Assembly (NCBI GenBank): GCA_051744845.1
Contig: JBNJDJ010000022.1
Span: 1 to 28,675, forward strand
DNA length: 28,675 nt
Source: JBNJDJ01 sp051744845
Lineage (GTDB): Bacteria; Bacillota; Clostridia; Peptostreptococcales; Acidaminobacteraceae
Direction: 5' to 3'
Below the pieces are notes generated by a model. It was not told the DNA's origin, searched no databases, and saw only the letters and a program-made list of their open reading frames with translations. This document shows positions 16,335-24,700 of this stretch, piece after piece (position 1 is the stretch's first letter; the number at the start of each line of letters is the position of its first letter). A program made the position numbers and the translations under genes.

Positions 16335-17378
16335 ATGTCCAAAGATTTATTATTTAAAAATAAAATCTTAAATATGCACCTAGAAATCAATCAATTTTTA
16401 ATTAACAATAAAGACTATAAAAATATTTATAAACTTATTTTAAAAAAATCTATAGATATTTTTCCTAATGCTAGTAAAGGATCTTTTCTGCTTTTTGATA
16501 AAAAATCATCTAGTTTTCATTTTCAAACAGTTGTCGGTTATGACTATAAAAAATTAAAAGATGTAAAACTACATATTTCTGAAACTTTTATTTATAAAAA
16601 CTCTAATTTGAATTTTAAAGAAGCAATTAAAATAAAACCTAATTATAATAAAGAGGAAATATCTAAAAAACAAATGCTTTTAAATTCTGTTATCGACAAA
16701 GATATTACTGAAGTTTTATCTATTCCTATAAGTCATAAAGACGAAATATACGGAATAATTAACTTAGATAGCAAAACAAAATTTACTGAAAAAGAAATAG
16801 AAATTACTGATTATTATATCAATATTATAAAAACTATTATACAATCTAAAAATATTTTGAAAAAAATGATTAAACTTTCTAAATATGATAAATTAACTAA
16901 TATATATAACCGTTCTTTTTTCTCAGAAGTATTTGAAAAATATTCTAGTTACGCTATTAGTCACTCTAAATCTTTTTCATTTGTCTTAATTGATTTAAAT
17001 TATCTGAAATTACTAAATGACAATTTTGGTCATACAGTTGGAGATAAAGCTTTAATTGAATTATCTAATCATATTAAAAAGAATATTTCAAAAAAAGATA
17101 TATTTGCAAGAATAGGTGGAGACGAATTTGTATTAATTTTAGATTCCACTAAAAAAAATAAAGCTAAAGAAAAAATGGAAAAAATTTTAGACTATTTCAA
17201 AAACAATTTCTTTTCATATGATGGAAATAAATTTTATATAACTTTTAGTTACGGGATATCTGTTTCACCAGATGAATCAATGGTTTTTGATATTTTATTA
17301 AAAATTGCAGATAAAAGAATGTATGAATTTAAAAAAGAATTTAAACAGAAATATAAAAAATTTAAACCTACAAAATAA
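16335..17378 (+). CDS. Soluble GAF-GGDEF diguanylate cyclase
   Basis: 347 residues without a membrane segment. A GAF-type sensor domain lies at about 20-165 (KGSFLLFDKKSSSFHFQTVVGYD, and SIPISHKDEIYGIINLDS). A short helical linker leads into the GGDEF domain at about 185-340. The catalytic motif is intact at residues 261-265 (RIGGDEF), with LTNIYNRSFF and GHTVGDKA. No RxxD inhibitory site is present (SKKD there). It likely makes cyclic di-GMP in response to an internal small molecule or redox signal. AAAGGAGG (16321-16328) precedes the ATG. The HAD phosphatase gene follows after 18 nt, probably on the same transcript. Confidence 0.93.
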   Translation: MSKDLLFKNKILNMHLEINQFLINNKDYKNIYKLILKKSIDIFPNASKGSFLLFDKKSSSFHFQTVVGYDYKKLKDVKLHISETFIYKNSNLNFKEAIKIKPNYNKEEISKKQMLLNSVIDKDITEVLSIPISHKDEIYGIINLDSKTKFTEKEIEITDYYINIIKTIIQSKNILKKMIKLSKYDKLTNIYNRSFFSEVFEKYSSYAISHSKSFSFVLIDLNYLKLLNDNFGHTVGDKALIELSNHIKKNISKKDIFARIGGDEFVLILDSTKKNKAKEKMEKILDYFKNNFFSYDGNKFYITFSYGISVSPDESMVFDILLKIADKRMYEFKKEFKQKYKKFKPTK

Positions 17379-17396
17379 TCAAAAAGAAAGGATATT

Positions 17397-18221
17397 ATGA
17401 GTACAAAAATAGTTGGTCTGGATTTAGACGGAACATTATTAAATCAATATAATGAAATTACTATAGGAACCAAAAAATATATTAAAAAGTTACAAGAAAA
17501 TGATATTAAAGTTGTAATTGCTACTGGAAGAACCTTTACCGCTGCAAAAAGATATCATAACGAATTAAATCTAAAAACACCTTTAATATCTTGTAATGGA
17601 GGATTTATATATAATCCATTAAAAAATGAAGTTATGGAAGGTCATGAAATAGATTTTAAAATTCTTAAAAAGATTTTTACTCTTTTAGAAAAAGAAAATT
17701 CTTTTTATCAATATTATACAGATCAAAAAATTTATTCAAAAGAATATAAATACTTGCTAAAAGAATGGAAAAAAGAAAATGAATCTTTAGATAAAGAAGA
17801 TAAAATAGATATTAATATAATTGATAACCCATTAAATCAATTAAAAGATAAAGATCCTATTTTCAAAATTTTAATTATTGAAAAAAATAAGAAAAAGTAT
17901 AAAAAACTATATGAATTTTTAGAAAAAATAGATTGTCTAGAAATAGTTTCTTCATTTGAAGGAGCTATAGATATTATGGTAAAAGGAATTACAAAAGGAA
18001 ATGCATTAAAAAATGTATCTAAATATCTTAATATAGATTTTAATAATTCTTTAGCAATTGGTGATAATGATAATGATGCTACTATGCTTAAAATGGCTAA
18101 AATAGGAATAGCTATGGAAAATGGATCTGAAAAAGCAAAAATTAACGCTGATTTTATCACAACTACAAATAATAATAATGGAGTCTTAAAAGCTTTGAAA
18201 AAATATATAAATATTAAATAA
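17397..18221 (+). CDS. Cof-type HAD phosphatase
   Basis: 274 residues, the usual size of the Cof/YidA-type class IIB HAD hydrolases that dephosphorylate sugar phosphates, nucleotides or flavin cofactors in the cytoplasm. Motif I is at residues 9-13 (DLDGT), motif II is ATGRT (about 43-47), the motif III lysine is in MVKGITKGNALK, and motif IV is IGDNDND. A cap domain sits at about 85-190. AAAGGA precedes the ATG. It follows the GAF-GGDEF gene closely. The substrate cannot be told from sequence. Confidence 0.93.
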   Translation: MSTKIVGLDLDGTLLNQYNEITIGTKKYIKKLQENDIKVVIATGRTFTAAKRYHNELNLKTPLISCNGGFIYNPLKNEVMEGHEIDFKILKKIFTLLEKENSFYQYYTDQKIYSKEYKYLLKEWKKENESLDKEDKIDINIIDNPLNQLKDKDPIFKILIIEKNKKKYKKLYEFLEKIDCLEIVSSFEGAIDIMVKGITKGNALKNVSKYLNIDFNNSLAIGDNDNDATMLKMAKIGIAMENGSEKAKINADFITTTNNNNGVLKALKKYINIK

Positions 18222-18279
18222 TCCTCTTTTTTTGTTTTATTCATTTATTTATGGGTAAAAAAGTTGTGGAGGGATATTT

Positions 18280-18690
18280 ATGAAAATTAAAGATGAGGTA
18301 ATTAAAACATATGACGACCGAGACTTAATTTATTGGAAAAACAATGATAAATCAATAACTGTAGATCAGGCAAAAGAAATTTCTGAAAAAATAAAAAATT
18401 TAATTTCAAAAAAAACTTATAATAGTTTATTAGTAGATACTAGAAATTCAAATGGTGTATGGAATAATAAAGTCGATAAAATATGGATTAATTTAATGCA
18501 ATATATTCCAACAAAAGTTGAAAAAACTGCTACAATTTGTGATAATATTATAAATAAATTACAATTAAATTATCTATCTAATAAATCTGGAAATGATCAA
18601 AATATCAAAGCTTTTACAAATGAAGAAAAGGAACAATTATATAATTTTTTAAAAATATCAGATATGAATTTTTTAGAAAACAAAGATTAA
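18280..18690 (+). CDS. STAS/SpoIIAA-like small protein
   Basis: 136 residues, cytoplasmic. The pattern of YNSLLVDTRNSNGVW, then KVEKTATICDN, KLQLNYLSNKSG and KAFTNEEKEQLYNFL resembles small STAS/SpoIIAA-like proteins of anaerobes and Bacteroidetes, whose function is mostly unknown. There is no conserved Ser of anti-anti-sigma factors that I can point to. TGGAGGGA lies about 7 nt before the ATG, and a terminator follows directly. It may be co-transcribed with the phosphatase 58 nt upstream. Confidence 0.7.
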   Translation: MKIKDEVIKTYDDRDLIYWKNNDKSITVDQAKEISEKIKNLISKKTYNSLLVDTRNSNGVWNNKVDKIWINLMQYIPTKVEKTATICDNIINKLQLNYLSNKSGNDQNIKAFTNEEKEQLYNFLKISDMNFLENKD

Positions 18691-18720
18691 AGCTCACAAT
18701 TAGTGGGCTTTTTATTTTTT
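18689..18720 (+). terminator. Terminator between convergent genes
   Basis: AAAGCTCAC (18689-18697) pairs with GTGGGCTTT (18703-18711) with one G-T pair, followed by TTTATTTTTT on the plus strand. It ends the STAS-like gene and may also slow transcription from the convergent transporter operon. Confidence 0.85.
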
Positions 18721-19494
18721 AATTGGCACTACAATAATTTTTTCGCCGTTATTATAATCAATAATATCTATATTTACATTATAAACTTTATTAATATTTT
18801 TTTTATTAATAACTTCTTTAGGACTTCCTTTTTTATGAACTCTTCCTTCACTATTTAAGAGTATACAGTAATCGCTATATTTATATGTAAAATTTAAATC
18901 ATGTAAAATCATTATTATTACAATATCTTTGCTTAAACTTAAGTCTTTAATCAATTTCATAATTTCCATTTTATGTTTAATATCTAAATGATTAATCGGT
19001 TCATCTAAAATCAAGACATCTGGTTTTTGAACTAATGCTCTTGCAATAATAACTCTTTGTTTTTCACCACCAGAAAGAGATAAATATGATCTGTTTTTTA
19101 ATTTCCATAAATCAATTTCTTTCAAAACTTTATTAACTATTTTAAGGTCTTTTTTTGTTTCTCCTTCTAGTCTATTAATATAAGGAGTTCTTCCCATTAA
19201 TACTATTTCTTTTACACTAAAATCATAGCCTATAGAATTGTGTTGAAAAACTGACGCTACCTTTTTAGCATATTCTTTATTATTAAAAGACAAAATATCT
19301 TCATTGTTTAAAAATATAGAGTTTTCTTTTAAATTTAAAATTTTTAAAAGTTTTTTAATAAATGTAGTCTTTCCCGACCCATTAGGCCCAATAATAGATA
19401 TAAAATCTTTATTTGCTAAATTAACATTTATATCTTTTAAAACTTGAGTATCCTCATAAAAATGATTTAAATTATTTACTTTAATATTTCCCAT
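18712..19494 (-). CDS. ABC transporter ATPase, FecE/BtuD type
   Basis: 260 residues. It powers import through the adjacent FecCD permease. Walker A is GPNGSGKTT (about 35-43), the Q-loop is VFQHN, the signature is LSGGEKQR, Walker B is VLILDEP, and the H-loop His is in MILHDLNFTYKYSD. Length and motifs are typical of ATPases for vitamin B12, heme or iron-siderophore import. It is the last gene of a three-gene operon, with 10 nt between it and the permease. Confidence 0.95.
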   Translation of the reverse strand: MGNIKVNNLNHFYEDTQVLKDINVNLANKDFISIIGPNGSGKTTFIKKLLKILNLKENSIFLNNEDILSFNNKEYAKKVASVFQHNSIGYDFSVKEIVLMGRTPYINRLEGETKKDLKIVNKVLKEIDLWKLKNRSYLSLSGGEKQRVIIARALVQKPDVLILDEPINHLDIKHKMEIMKLIKDLSLSKDIVIIMILHDLNFTYKYSDYCILLNSEGRVHKKGSPKEVINKKNINKVYNVNIDIIDYNNGEKIIVVPIKK

Positions 19495-19504
19495 AACTAA
19501 ACTC

Positions 19505-20542
19505 CTAATTAATTTTTTTAGTATTTTTTATTAATAAAAATATAAAATAAGGCGCTCCTATCAAAGCTGTAATTACACCTATAGGAATTTCCATAGGTTG
19601 TATTAATATCTTAGATATACTATCAGCTAATATCATAAAAAATGCTCCACCAAATATAGTCATACCTAAAAGTTTTTGATGATTAGGACCTACAATCAAT
19701 CTAATAGCATGAGGTATTATCAAACCTACAAAACCTATAATACCACTTACTGCTACAGCAGAAGCTGTTACAATAGAGGCAGTAATTAATAAAATCCTTT
19801 GCAATAAATCGACATTTAATCCTAAATTTTTTGCTACATTATTTCCCATTAATAATACATTTAAATCTCTTCTAAAATACCAAAATATAAAAACACCTAT
19901 ACTTACTGGGAAAAATGTAATTATAATCTTTTGCCAACTTGCTGATGTTAAAGACCCCATAGTCCAAAAAACTATCGACTCTATTTTATCATGATTTAAT
20001 GTCATAAGTAAATTAATCAATGCTGATAAGAAAAATGAAATAGCTAATCCTGCTAATAAAAGTGTTACAATTGATTTGTTAGAATATAAAGCTGATATTT
20101 TTAAAACTAAAAAAGTAGTTAAAGTAGCTCCGATAAATGCTCCGATAGATACAGCAGAAAATCCTAAAATTGAAAAACTAATTGAAGATATTAAAACTAA
20201 AGTAGCTCCAAAAGCTGCTCCAGATGAAATACCTAAAATATATGGGTCAGCCATAGGATTTTTAAAAATTGCTTGAAAAACTACACCAGATGTTGACAAA
20301 GCAATCCCTACTAAACAAGCTAGTATAACTCTTGGTAATCTTAAATTTAAAACTATCAAAACAGATGTGTCTTTAACTGAAGATAAATCTATAAATCTTT
20401 TAATAAAAGGTAATCTAGAAAATATTATTTTTAATGTATCTAAAAAATTAATATCAGCTACACCAATAGTAGTAGCTAATATTATAGTAAAAAATAAACC
20501 TAATATATATATATAATAATTAGTTCTTGTTATGCTTTTCAT
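19505..20542 (-). CDS. FecCD/BtuC-type ABC transporter permease
   Basis: 345 residues with about nine to ten membrane spans. It shows the family hallmarks LRLPRVILACLVGIALSTSG, FQAIFKNPMADPYILGISSG and GFVGLIIPHAIRLIVG (coupling helix region). It forms the membrane channel for a B12- or iron-chelate-type substrate together with the lipoprotein upstream and the ATPase downstream. The intergenic gap to the binding-protein gene is 12 nt. Confidence 0.95.
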   Translation of the reverse strand: MKSITRTNYYIYILGLFFTIILATTIGVADINFLDTLKIIFSRLPFIKRFIDLSSVKDTSVLIVLNLRLPRVILACLVGIALSTSGVVFQAIFKNPMADPYILGISSGAAFGATLVLISSISFSILGFSAVSIGAFIGATLTTFLVLKISALYSNKSIVTLLLAGLAISFFLSALINLLMTLNHDKIESIVFWTMGSLTSASWQKIIITFFPVSIGVFIFWYFRRDLNVLLMGNNVAKNLGLNVDLLQRILLITASIVTASAVAVSGIIGFVGLIIPHAIRLIVGPNHQKLLGMTIFGGAFFMILADSISKILIQPMEIPIGVITALIGAPYFIFLLIKNTKKIN

Positions 20543-20554
20543 AAAATCAACTCT

Positions 20555-21475
20555 TTACTCAAAAGCTTTTGGATGAATTGCCTTAGCTAATTCCAAAAGA
20601 CCTTTAGATAATCTTGGTCCCATTCTTTCAACTAAATTATTATTTACAGGTACAACTCGATCATTTTTAATAGCATCTAATGATTTATAACCATTCGCTA
20701 CTTTTAGTTCATCAATAAATTTTTTCCTAGATATAATAACTTCTGGATTCTTTTCTATTAATTTTTCTAAGGAATACTGCCAACCTGTAGCATCTTTAGC
20801 AATATTTATTCCACCAGCCATTTCTATCATTTCACTAATAAATGTTTCGCCAGTTGCTGTAAAATCATTTCCATTACCAAAACCTACAACATAATAAGCT
20901 GTCTTTTTTTCTAAATCTTTTACTGTATCTTTTACATATTTTACTTCCTTTTTCATTTCATCTATTACATTTTCAGCCTTTTTTTTAGCACCTAAAATTT
21001 TTCCCATTAAATCAATATTTGAATATACACCTTCAAAACTCTTTTGAGAAAAAATCATAACAACTTTGATATCTAACTGTTCTAATTGTTTTAAAGATTC
21101 TTCTTTAAAATGAGTAGATGCAAAAACAATATCAGGTTTTAATGAAATGATTTTTTCAATATTTGGTTGTTGTAAAGATCCTATTGTATCTATGCTTTGA
21201 GCCTCTTTAGGATAGTCACAATATTCAGTTTTACCAACTAAAATATCTTGTTTATTTAATTTATAAATAGTCTCTGTAACACTTGGAGCAACAGAAATAA
21301 CTCTCTTAGGTTCACTTTCAATATTTATTTCTCTATCCATCCCATCAACTATTTTTATTGGATAAATTGAATTTTTATCATCTCCAGTTTGCTTTTCATT
21401 ACTTTCAACACATCCAACTAAACTTATAAAAATTGTTAATATTAATAAATATAATAAAACTTTTTTAAATTTCAA
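20555..21475 (-). CDS. B12/iron-chelate binding lipoprotein, BtuF type
   Basis: A lipid-anchored solute-binding protein of the TroA/BtuF superfamily, about 306 residues from the start chosen here. The signal peptide KFKKVLLYLLILTIFISLVGC ends in a clear lipobox (LVGC). The body shows SVTETIYKLNKQDILVGKTEYCDYP, then NIEKIISLKPDIVFAS and PVNNNLVERMGPRL. This is closer to cobalamin-binding BtuF than to siderophore proteins, but the ligand is not proven, and no cobalamin riboswitch is seen upstream. The start is TTG at 21475: AAAGGAGG (21483-21490) lies 7 nt upstream of it. An alternative GTG at 21499 would put the ribosome site inside the gene and lies about at or before the predicted transcription start. 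Confidence 0.9.
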   Translation of the reverse strand: MKFKKVLLYLLILTIFISLVGCVESNEKQTGDDKNSIYPIKIVDGMDREINIESEPKRVISVAPSVTETIYKLNKQDILVGKTEYCDYPKEAQSIDTIGSLQQPNIEKIISLKPDIVFASTHFKEESLKQLEQLDIKVVMIFSQKSFEGVYSNIDLMGKILGAKKKAENVIDEMKKEVKYVKDTVKDLEKKTAYYVVGFGNGNDFTATGETFISEMIEMAGGINIAKDATGWQYSLEKLIEKNPEVIISRKKFIDELKVANGYKSLDAIKNDRVVPVNNNLVERMGPRLSKGLLELAKAIHPKAFE

Positions 21476-21503
21476 TTTAAAGCCTCCTTTTGATTCCACA
21501 AGT

Positions 21504-21531
21504 ATTATATCACAGTTAAAAAAAGATACAA
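21504..21531 (-). promoter_or_regulatory. Sigma-A promoter of the ABC transporter operon
   Basis: On the minus strand TTGTAT (21531-21526) and TATAAT (21509-21504) are 16 nt apart, with an extended -10 TGA before TATAAT. Transcription should begin near 21497, just ahead of the AAAGGAGG of the lipoprotein gene. Confidence 0.65.
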
Positions 21532-21553
21532 ATCAAATAACCTGTTAATAAAC

Positions 21554-21717
21554 TGTTGATAACTTTGTATTTTTGTTAAGAACACCATAGTTATAAACAA
21601 AAAATGGTAAGTTATACACCGAAATCTGTGGATAACTTTTGCACACACTATATTTCGTGGGAACATTCCTTTGTTATCAACAAAGTTATGCACTTATCCA
21701 CAAAAAAGTATGGATAA
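21554..21717. promoter_or_regulatory. Cluster of DnaA boxes
   Basis: Within 164 nt there are two perfect TTATCCACA boxes (21627-21635 minus, 21694-21702 plus) and two TTATCAACA boxes (21554-21562 minus, 21674-21682 plus). One-mismatch forms are TTATACACC (21612-21620), TTATGCACT (21686-21694) and TTATCCATA (21709-21717, minus). A weaker box is TTATAAACA (21591-21599). Such density is not expected by chance in this base composition. The cluster lies between the mgsA terminator and the transporter promoter. Confidence 0.75.
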
Positions 21718-21737
21718 CTCAAAAATTGTGGACTTTT

Positions 21738-21770
21738 AAAAAAATATCCCTTTTAATCATTTAAAAGGGA
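21738..21770 (-). terminator. Terminator of mgsA
   Basis: TCCCTTTTAA (21747-21756) pairs perfectly with TTAAAAGGGA (21761-21770). On the minus strand the stem is followed by ATATTTTTTT. It lies 6 nt past the mgsA stop. Confidence 0.85.
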
Positions 21771-21776
21771 ATAATA

Positions 21777-22178
21777 TTAGTTATATTCTTTTTTTAACTT
21801 TCTCCATATATTTTCTTGATCTAAAATAGTCATTAATAATTCAGCTGATACAATATTAGTAGCTAAAGGTATATGATGAACATCACAAAGCCTTAAAAGA
21901 GCTTGTACATCTGGTTCATGAGGTTGAGCTGTTAATGGGTCTCTTAAAAAAATTACTAAATCTAGTTCATCTTTAGCAATTTTAGAACCTATTTGTTGAT
22001 CGCCACCAATCGGTCCTGACATAAATCTACGAATATCTAACTGAGTAGCATCTACTATTCTTTTTCCAGTCGTACCTGTGGAAAACAAATTACATTTTTT
22101 TAATTTTTCCTTATACTTTACAGCAAACTTAACTATTTGTCCTTTTTTCTTATCGTGCGCAATTAAAGCAATATTCAT
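21777..22178 (-). CDS. mgsA: Methylglyoxal synthase
   Basis: 133 residues, near the usual length. It converts dihydroxyacetone phosphate to methylglyoxal and phosphate, an overflow bypass of lower glycolysis when phosphate is short. Family motifs are intact: IALIAHDKKK at the start, STGTTGKRI (phosphate binding), MSGPIGGDQQIG carrying the catalytic Asp, FLRDPLTAQPHEPDV, and CDVHHIPLATN. AGGAG lies about 6 nt before the ATG. It has its own terminators on both sides (21738-21770 and 22221-22259), so it appears to be a single-gene unit between mrp and the transporter. Confidence 0.96.
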   Translation of the reverse strand: MNIALIAHDKKKGQIVKFAVKYKEKLKKCNLFSTGTTGKRIVDATQLDIRRFMSGPIGGDQQIGSKIAKDELDLVIFLRDPLTAQPHEPDVQALLRLCDVHHIPLATNIVSAELLMTILDQENIWRKLKKEYN

Positions 22179-22220
22179 ATTTACTCCTATCCTTTTATAT
22201 TATAATATCATAATTTCAAT

Positions 22221-22259
22221 TAAAAAAAAATCTATAAGAAAATTTTTTCTTATAGATTT
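22221..22259 (-). terminator. Terminator of the mrp gene
   Basis: AAATCTATAAGAAAA (22228-22242) pairs with TTTTCTTATAGATTT (22245-22259). On the minus strand it ends in a run of T. It follows the mrp stop by a few bases. Confidence 0.8.
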
Positions 22260-22263
22260 AAAA

Positions 22264-23067
22264 TTATAATGTATCTAATACTTTTGATTGGAAATCTTGT
22301 CCAAATTCAGGTGTATTTCTTAAATAAAATTCAATTTTTCCTTTATCTACTAAATTAACCATTTCTGGATCTATAGGTATTTCTGAAATAAAATTAATTC
22401 CCATTTCATTAGCAACATCTTTTGAATTGCTTTTACCAAAAACATATTCTTTAGATTCACATTTTTGACAATTATAATAACTCATATTTTCAACTAACCC
22501 ATAAATATTTATATCCAATTTTTTAGCCATATTTACTGATTTTACAACAATATGATTAACTAAATCTTGAGGAGATGTAACTATTACCATTCCATCGAGT
22601 GGTATTGATTGCATCATAGTTAAAGGAATATCTCCTGTTCCTGGAGGTAAATCTATCAATAAATAATCTAGTTCTCCCCAGTGAACTTCATTAAAAAATT
22701 GTTTTACAACACTTGCTGCAGCTGGCCCACGCCAAATTACTGGATCATCTTTATTTTCTAATAAAAAGTTAATCGACATCAACTTAATACCCATGTCGCT
22801 TTTTATAGGAAAGATGCCTTTTTTATTTGCTTTAGCATGAGAATCATTTTTCCCAAATAATTTTGGAATAGAAGGACCAGTGACATCTGCGTCCATAACT
22901 CCTACCCTATAACCTTGTTCTTTTAAAGATACTCCTAAAAGTGAAGTAACAGTAGATTTTCCTACACCACCTTTACCACTCATAACAGCAATTACTTTTT
23001 TAACATCCGAACTATCATTAGTTGTTTCTTTTTTTATCTTATCTTTTCCATCTGAGATTACTTCCAT
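22264..23067 (-). CDS. mrp: Mrp/NBP35-family P-loop ATPase (iron-sulfur carrier)
   Basis: 267 residues of the Mrp/ApbC/NBP35 family, which bind and transfer iron-sulfur clusters in the cytoplasm. The deviant Walker A is at about 29-39 (MSGKGGVGKST). DADVTGPSIPKLFG, RGPAAASVVKQF, LIDLPPGTGD and MVIVTSPQDLV follow. A CxxC pair (YYNCQKCES) at about 200 is the expected cluster-binding site at the dimer interface. It lacks the N-terminal DUF59 domain of longer Mrp proteins. AAGGAGGG lies just before the ATG, and it has a strong own promoter at 23097-23125. Confidence 0.95.
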   Translation of the reverse strand: MEVISDGKDKIKKETTNDSSDVKKVIAVMSGKGGVGKSTVTSLLGVSLKEQGYRVGVMDADVTGPSIPKLFGKNDSHAKANKKGIFPIKSDMGIKLMSINFLLENKDDPVIWRGPAAASVVKQFFNEVHWGELDYLLIDLPPGTGDIPLTMMQSIPLDGMVIVTSPQDLVNHIVVKSVNMAKKLDINIYGLVENMSYYNCQKCESKEYVFGKSNSKDVANEMGINFISEIPIDPEMVNLVDKGKIEFYLRNTPEFGQDFQSKVLDTL

Positions 23068-23096
23068 GTTCCCTCCTTATTTTATAACATATGTCT

Positions 23097-23125
23097 ATTA
23101 TATATAAATTTTTATCATTTTTCAA
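23097..23125 (-). promoter_or_regulatory. Sigma-A promoter of mrp
   Basis: On the minus strand TTGAAA (23125-23120), a 17-nt spacer and TATAAT (23102-23097) give a nearly ideal vegetative promoter about 30 nt before the mrp start codon. Confidence 0.8.
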
Positions 23126-23134
23126 TAAATGAAA

Positions 23135-24700
23135 CTATTTATTTAAAATATTTTCACATGCTTTAATTCCATCAACTGCTGAAGACATTATTCCACCTGA
23201 GTAACCTGAACCTTCCCCGATAGGAAAAAGTCCTTTTATATTTACACTTTCAAAATTATCTTTTCTTAAAATTCTAACAGGAGACGAACTTCTAGTTTCT
23301 ATACCTGTTAAAATAGCGTCTTTTCTGGCAAATCCTTCTATTTTTTTGTCAAAGTACTTTATTGCCTCTTGCATCGGTTTTATAATGTAATCAGGTAATA
23401 ACTCTCTAAAATCCACTAAATTAACCCCAGGTTTATAACTAGGTTTGACTTTACCAATTTTGTTTTCATTTTTATTTAAAAAATTATCTATTGTACATGC
23501 TGGAGCAAAGTAGTTGTTTCCACCTAACTCAAATGCTCTTTTTTCTAACTTTCTTTGAAACTTAATACCTGATAAAGGGTGGTCAGGATTATCAAAATCC
23601 TCAGGTTTAACATTTACTAAAATTGCTGAGTTAGCATTTCTTTGATCTCGAGCATATTCACTCATCCCATTTGTAACTACCATATTTTTCTCAGATGAAC
23701 ATCCAACAACAAATCCTCCTGGACACATACAAAATGTATATACTCCTCTATTTCCTTTGTTATAAGTTAGCTTATAATTAGCAGCTTTTAACTTTTGCAA
23801 AACCATTGGTGAATTCCCATATTGATTTTTATCAATCATATGTTGGGGATGTTCAATTCTTGCTCCTATAGCAAATGGTTTTGACTTAAGTTTAACATCT
23901 AAATTAAATAATTTTTCAAAAGTTTTTCTAGAAGAATTACCAATAGCTAATACAACTATATCAGAAAGTATTTGTTCATCAAATGATTTTATTCCTTTAA
24001 TTGTTTTATCTTCAATTATAAAATCCGTTACTTTAAAATTAAATTTAAAAGTACCTCCTAGCTTTTCTATTTTTTTTCTAATATTTATAATGACTTTTCT
24101 TAAATTATCAGTTCCTATATGAGGTTCTTTTTTATAAATAATTTCTTCAGGAGCACCTGCTTCAATGAATTCTTTTAAAACTTTTCTACATCTTATATCT
24201 TTAATTCTTGTAGTTAATTTTCCATCTGAAAAAGTTCCAGCTCCCCCTTCTCCAAATTGCATATTTGAAGATTCATTTAAAATACCTTCTTCCCAAAACT
24301 TTTTTATACTTTTATATCTATTTGGAATTTTTTGTCCTTGTTCTAAAATAATTGGTTTATAACCATTTTGTGCAAATATCAAAGCATTAAATAATCCTGC
24401 TGGACCAGCTCCAATTATAATCGGTCTTTTTTCTTTTCCTAAAGTTATATCTTTAATCTTATAAGAATAATCTGGAGTCTTTTTTATTCTTTTTCTATTT
24501 AAGAACTTATCTTCATTTTTTAACTTTACATCAATAGTATATACAAATTTTATTTTTTTTCTTCTAGCATCTATAGACTCTTTAAATATTTTATATTCAA
24601 TAATATCTTTCTGATTAATTTTTAATCTATTAGCAATCTTTTTAGCTAACTTATCTTTTGTTTCAAAAATATCTAGTTTAATTTGATTCAGTCTTATCAT
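23135..24700 (-). CDS. FAD-dependent dehydrogenase of the COG2509 type
   Basis: 521 residues. A small N-terminal domain (about 1-85, lysine-rich) precedes a Rossmann FAD-binding core starting at about 92 (RPIIIGAGPAGLFNALIFAQNG, GxGxxG-type). Other signs are QFGEGGAGTFSDGKLTTR, VVLAIGNSSR, FCMCPGGFVVGCSSE and FPIGEGSGYSGGIMSSAVDG. This matches a conserved but biochemically unassigned flavoprotein family common in Firmicutes. The start codon lies inside the 3' end of the histidine kinase gene (23-nt overlap), with GAAAGGA upstream, so translation is probably coupled. The substrate is unknown. Confidence 0.9.
   Translation of the reverse strand: MIRLNQIKLDIFETKDKLAKKIANRLKINQKDIIEYKIFKESIDARRKKIKFVYTIDVKLKNEDKFLNRKRIKKTPDYSYKIKDITLGKEKRPIIIGAGPAGLFNALIFAQNGYKPIILEQGQKIPNRYKSIKKFWEEGILNESSNMQFGEGGAGTFSDGKLTTRIKDIRCRKVLKEFIEAGAPEEIIYKKEPHIGTDNLRKVIINIRKKIEKLGGTFKFNFKVTDFIIEDKTIKGIKSFDEQILSDIVVLAIGNSSRKTFEKLFNLDVKLKSKPFAIGARIEHPQHMIDKNQYGNSPMVLQKLKAANYKLTYNKGNRGVYTFCMCPGGFVVGCSSEKNMVVTNGMSEYARDQRNANSAILVNVKPEDFDNPDHPLSGIKFQRKLEKRAFELGGNNYFAPACTIDNFLNKNENKIGKVKPSYKPGVNLVDFRELLPDYIIKPMQEAIKYFDKKIEGFARKDAILTGIETRSSSPVRILRKDNFESVNIKGLFPIGEGSGYSGGIMSSAVDGIKACENILNK

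Noticed and set aside
21476..21560. Cobalamin riboswitch ahead of the BtuF-like gene
   Set aside because: No B12-box-like sequence is visible, and the predicted leader is only about 20 nt.
21505..21693. 62-codon open frame on the minus strand in the DnaA-box region
   Set aside because: No ribosome site, and it is explained by the repeated box sequences; the protein resembles nothing.
21500..21776. Chromosomal replication origin (oriC)
   Set aside because: DnaA boxes are dense, but dnaA, dnaN, rpmH or gidA are absent, genes on both sides run in one direction, and no clear GATC-type or AT 13-mer unwinding array was identified beyond general AT richness. Kept only as a DnaA-box cluster.
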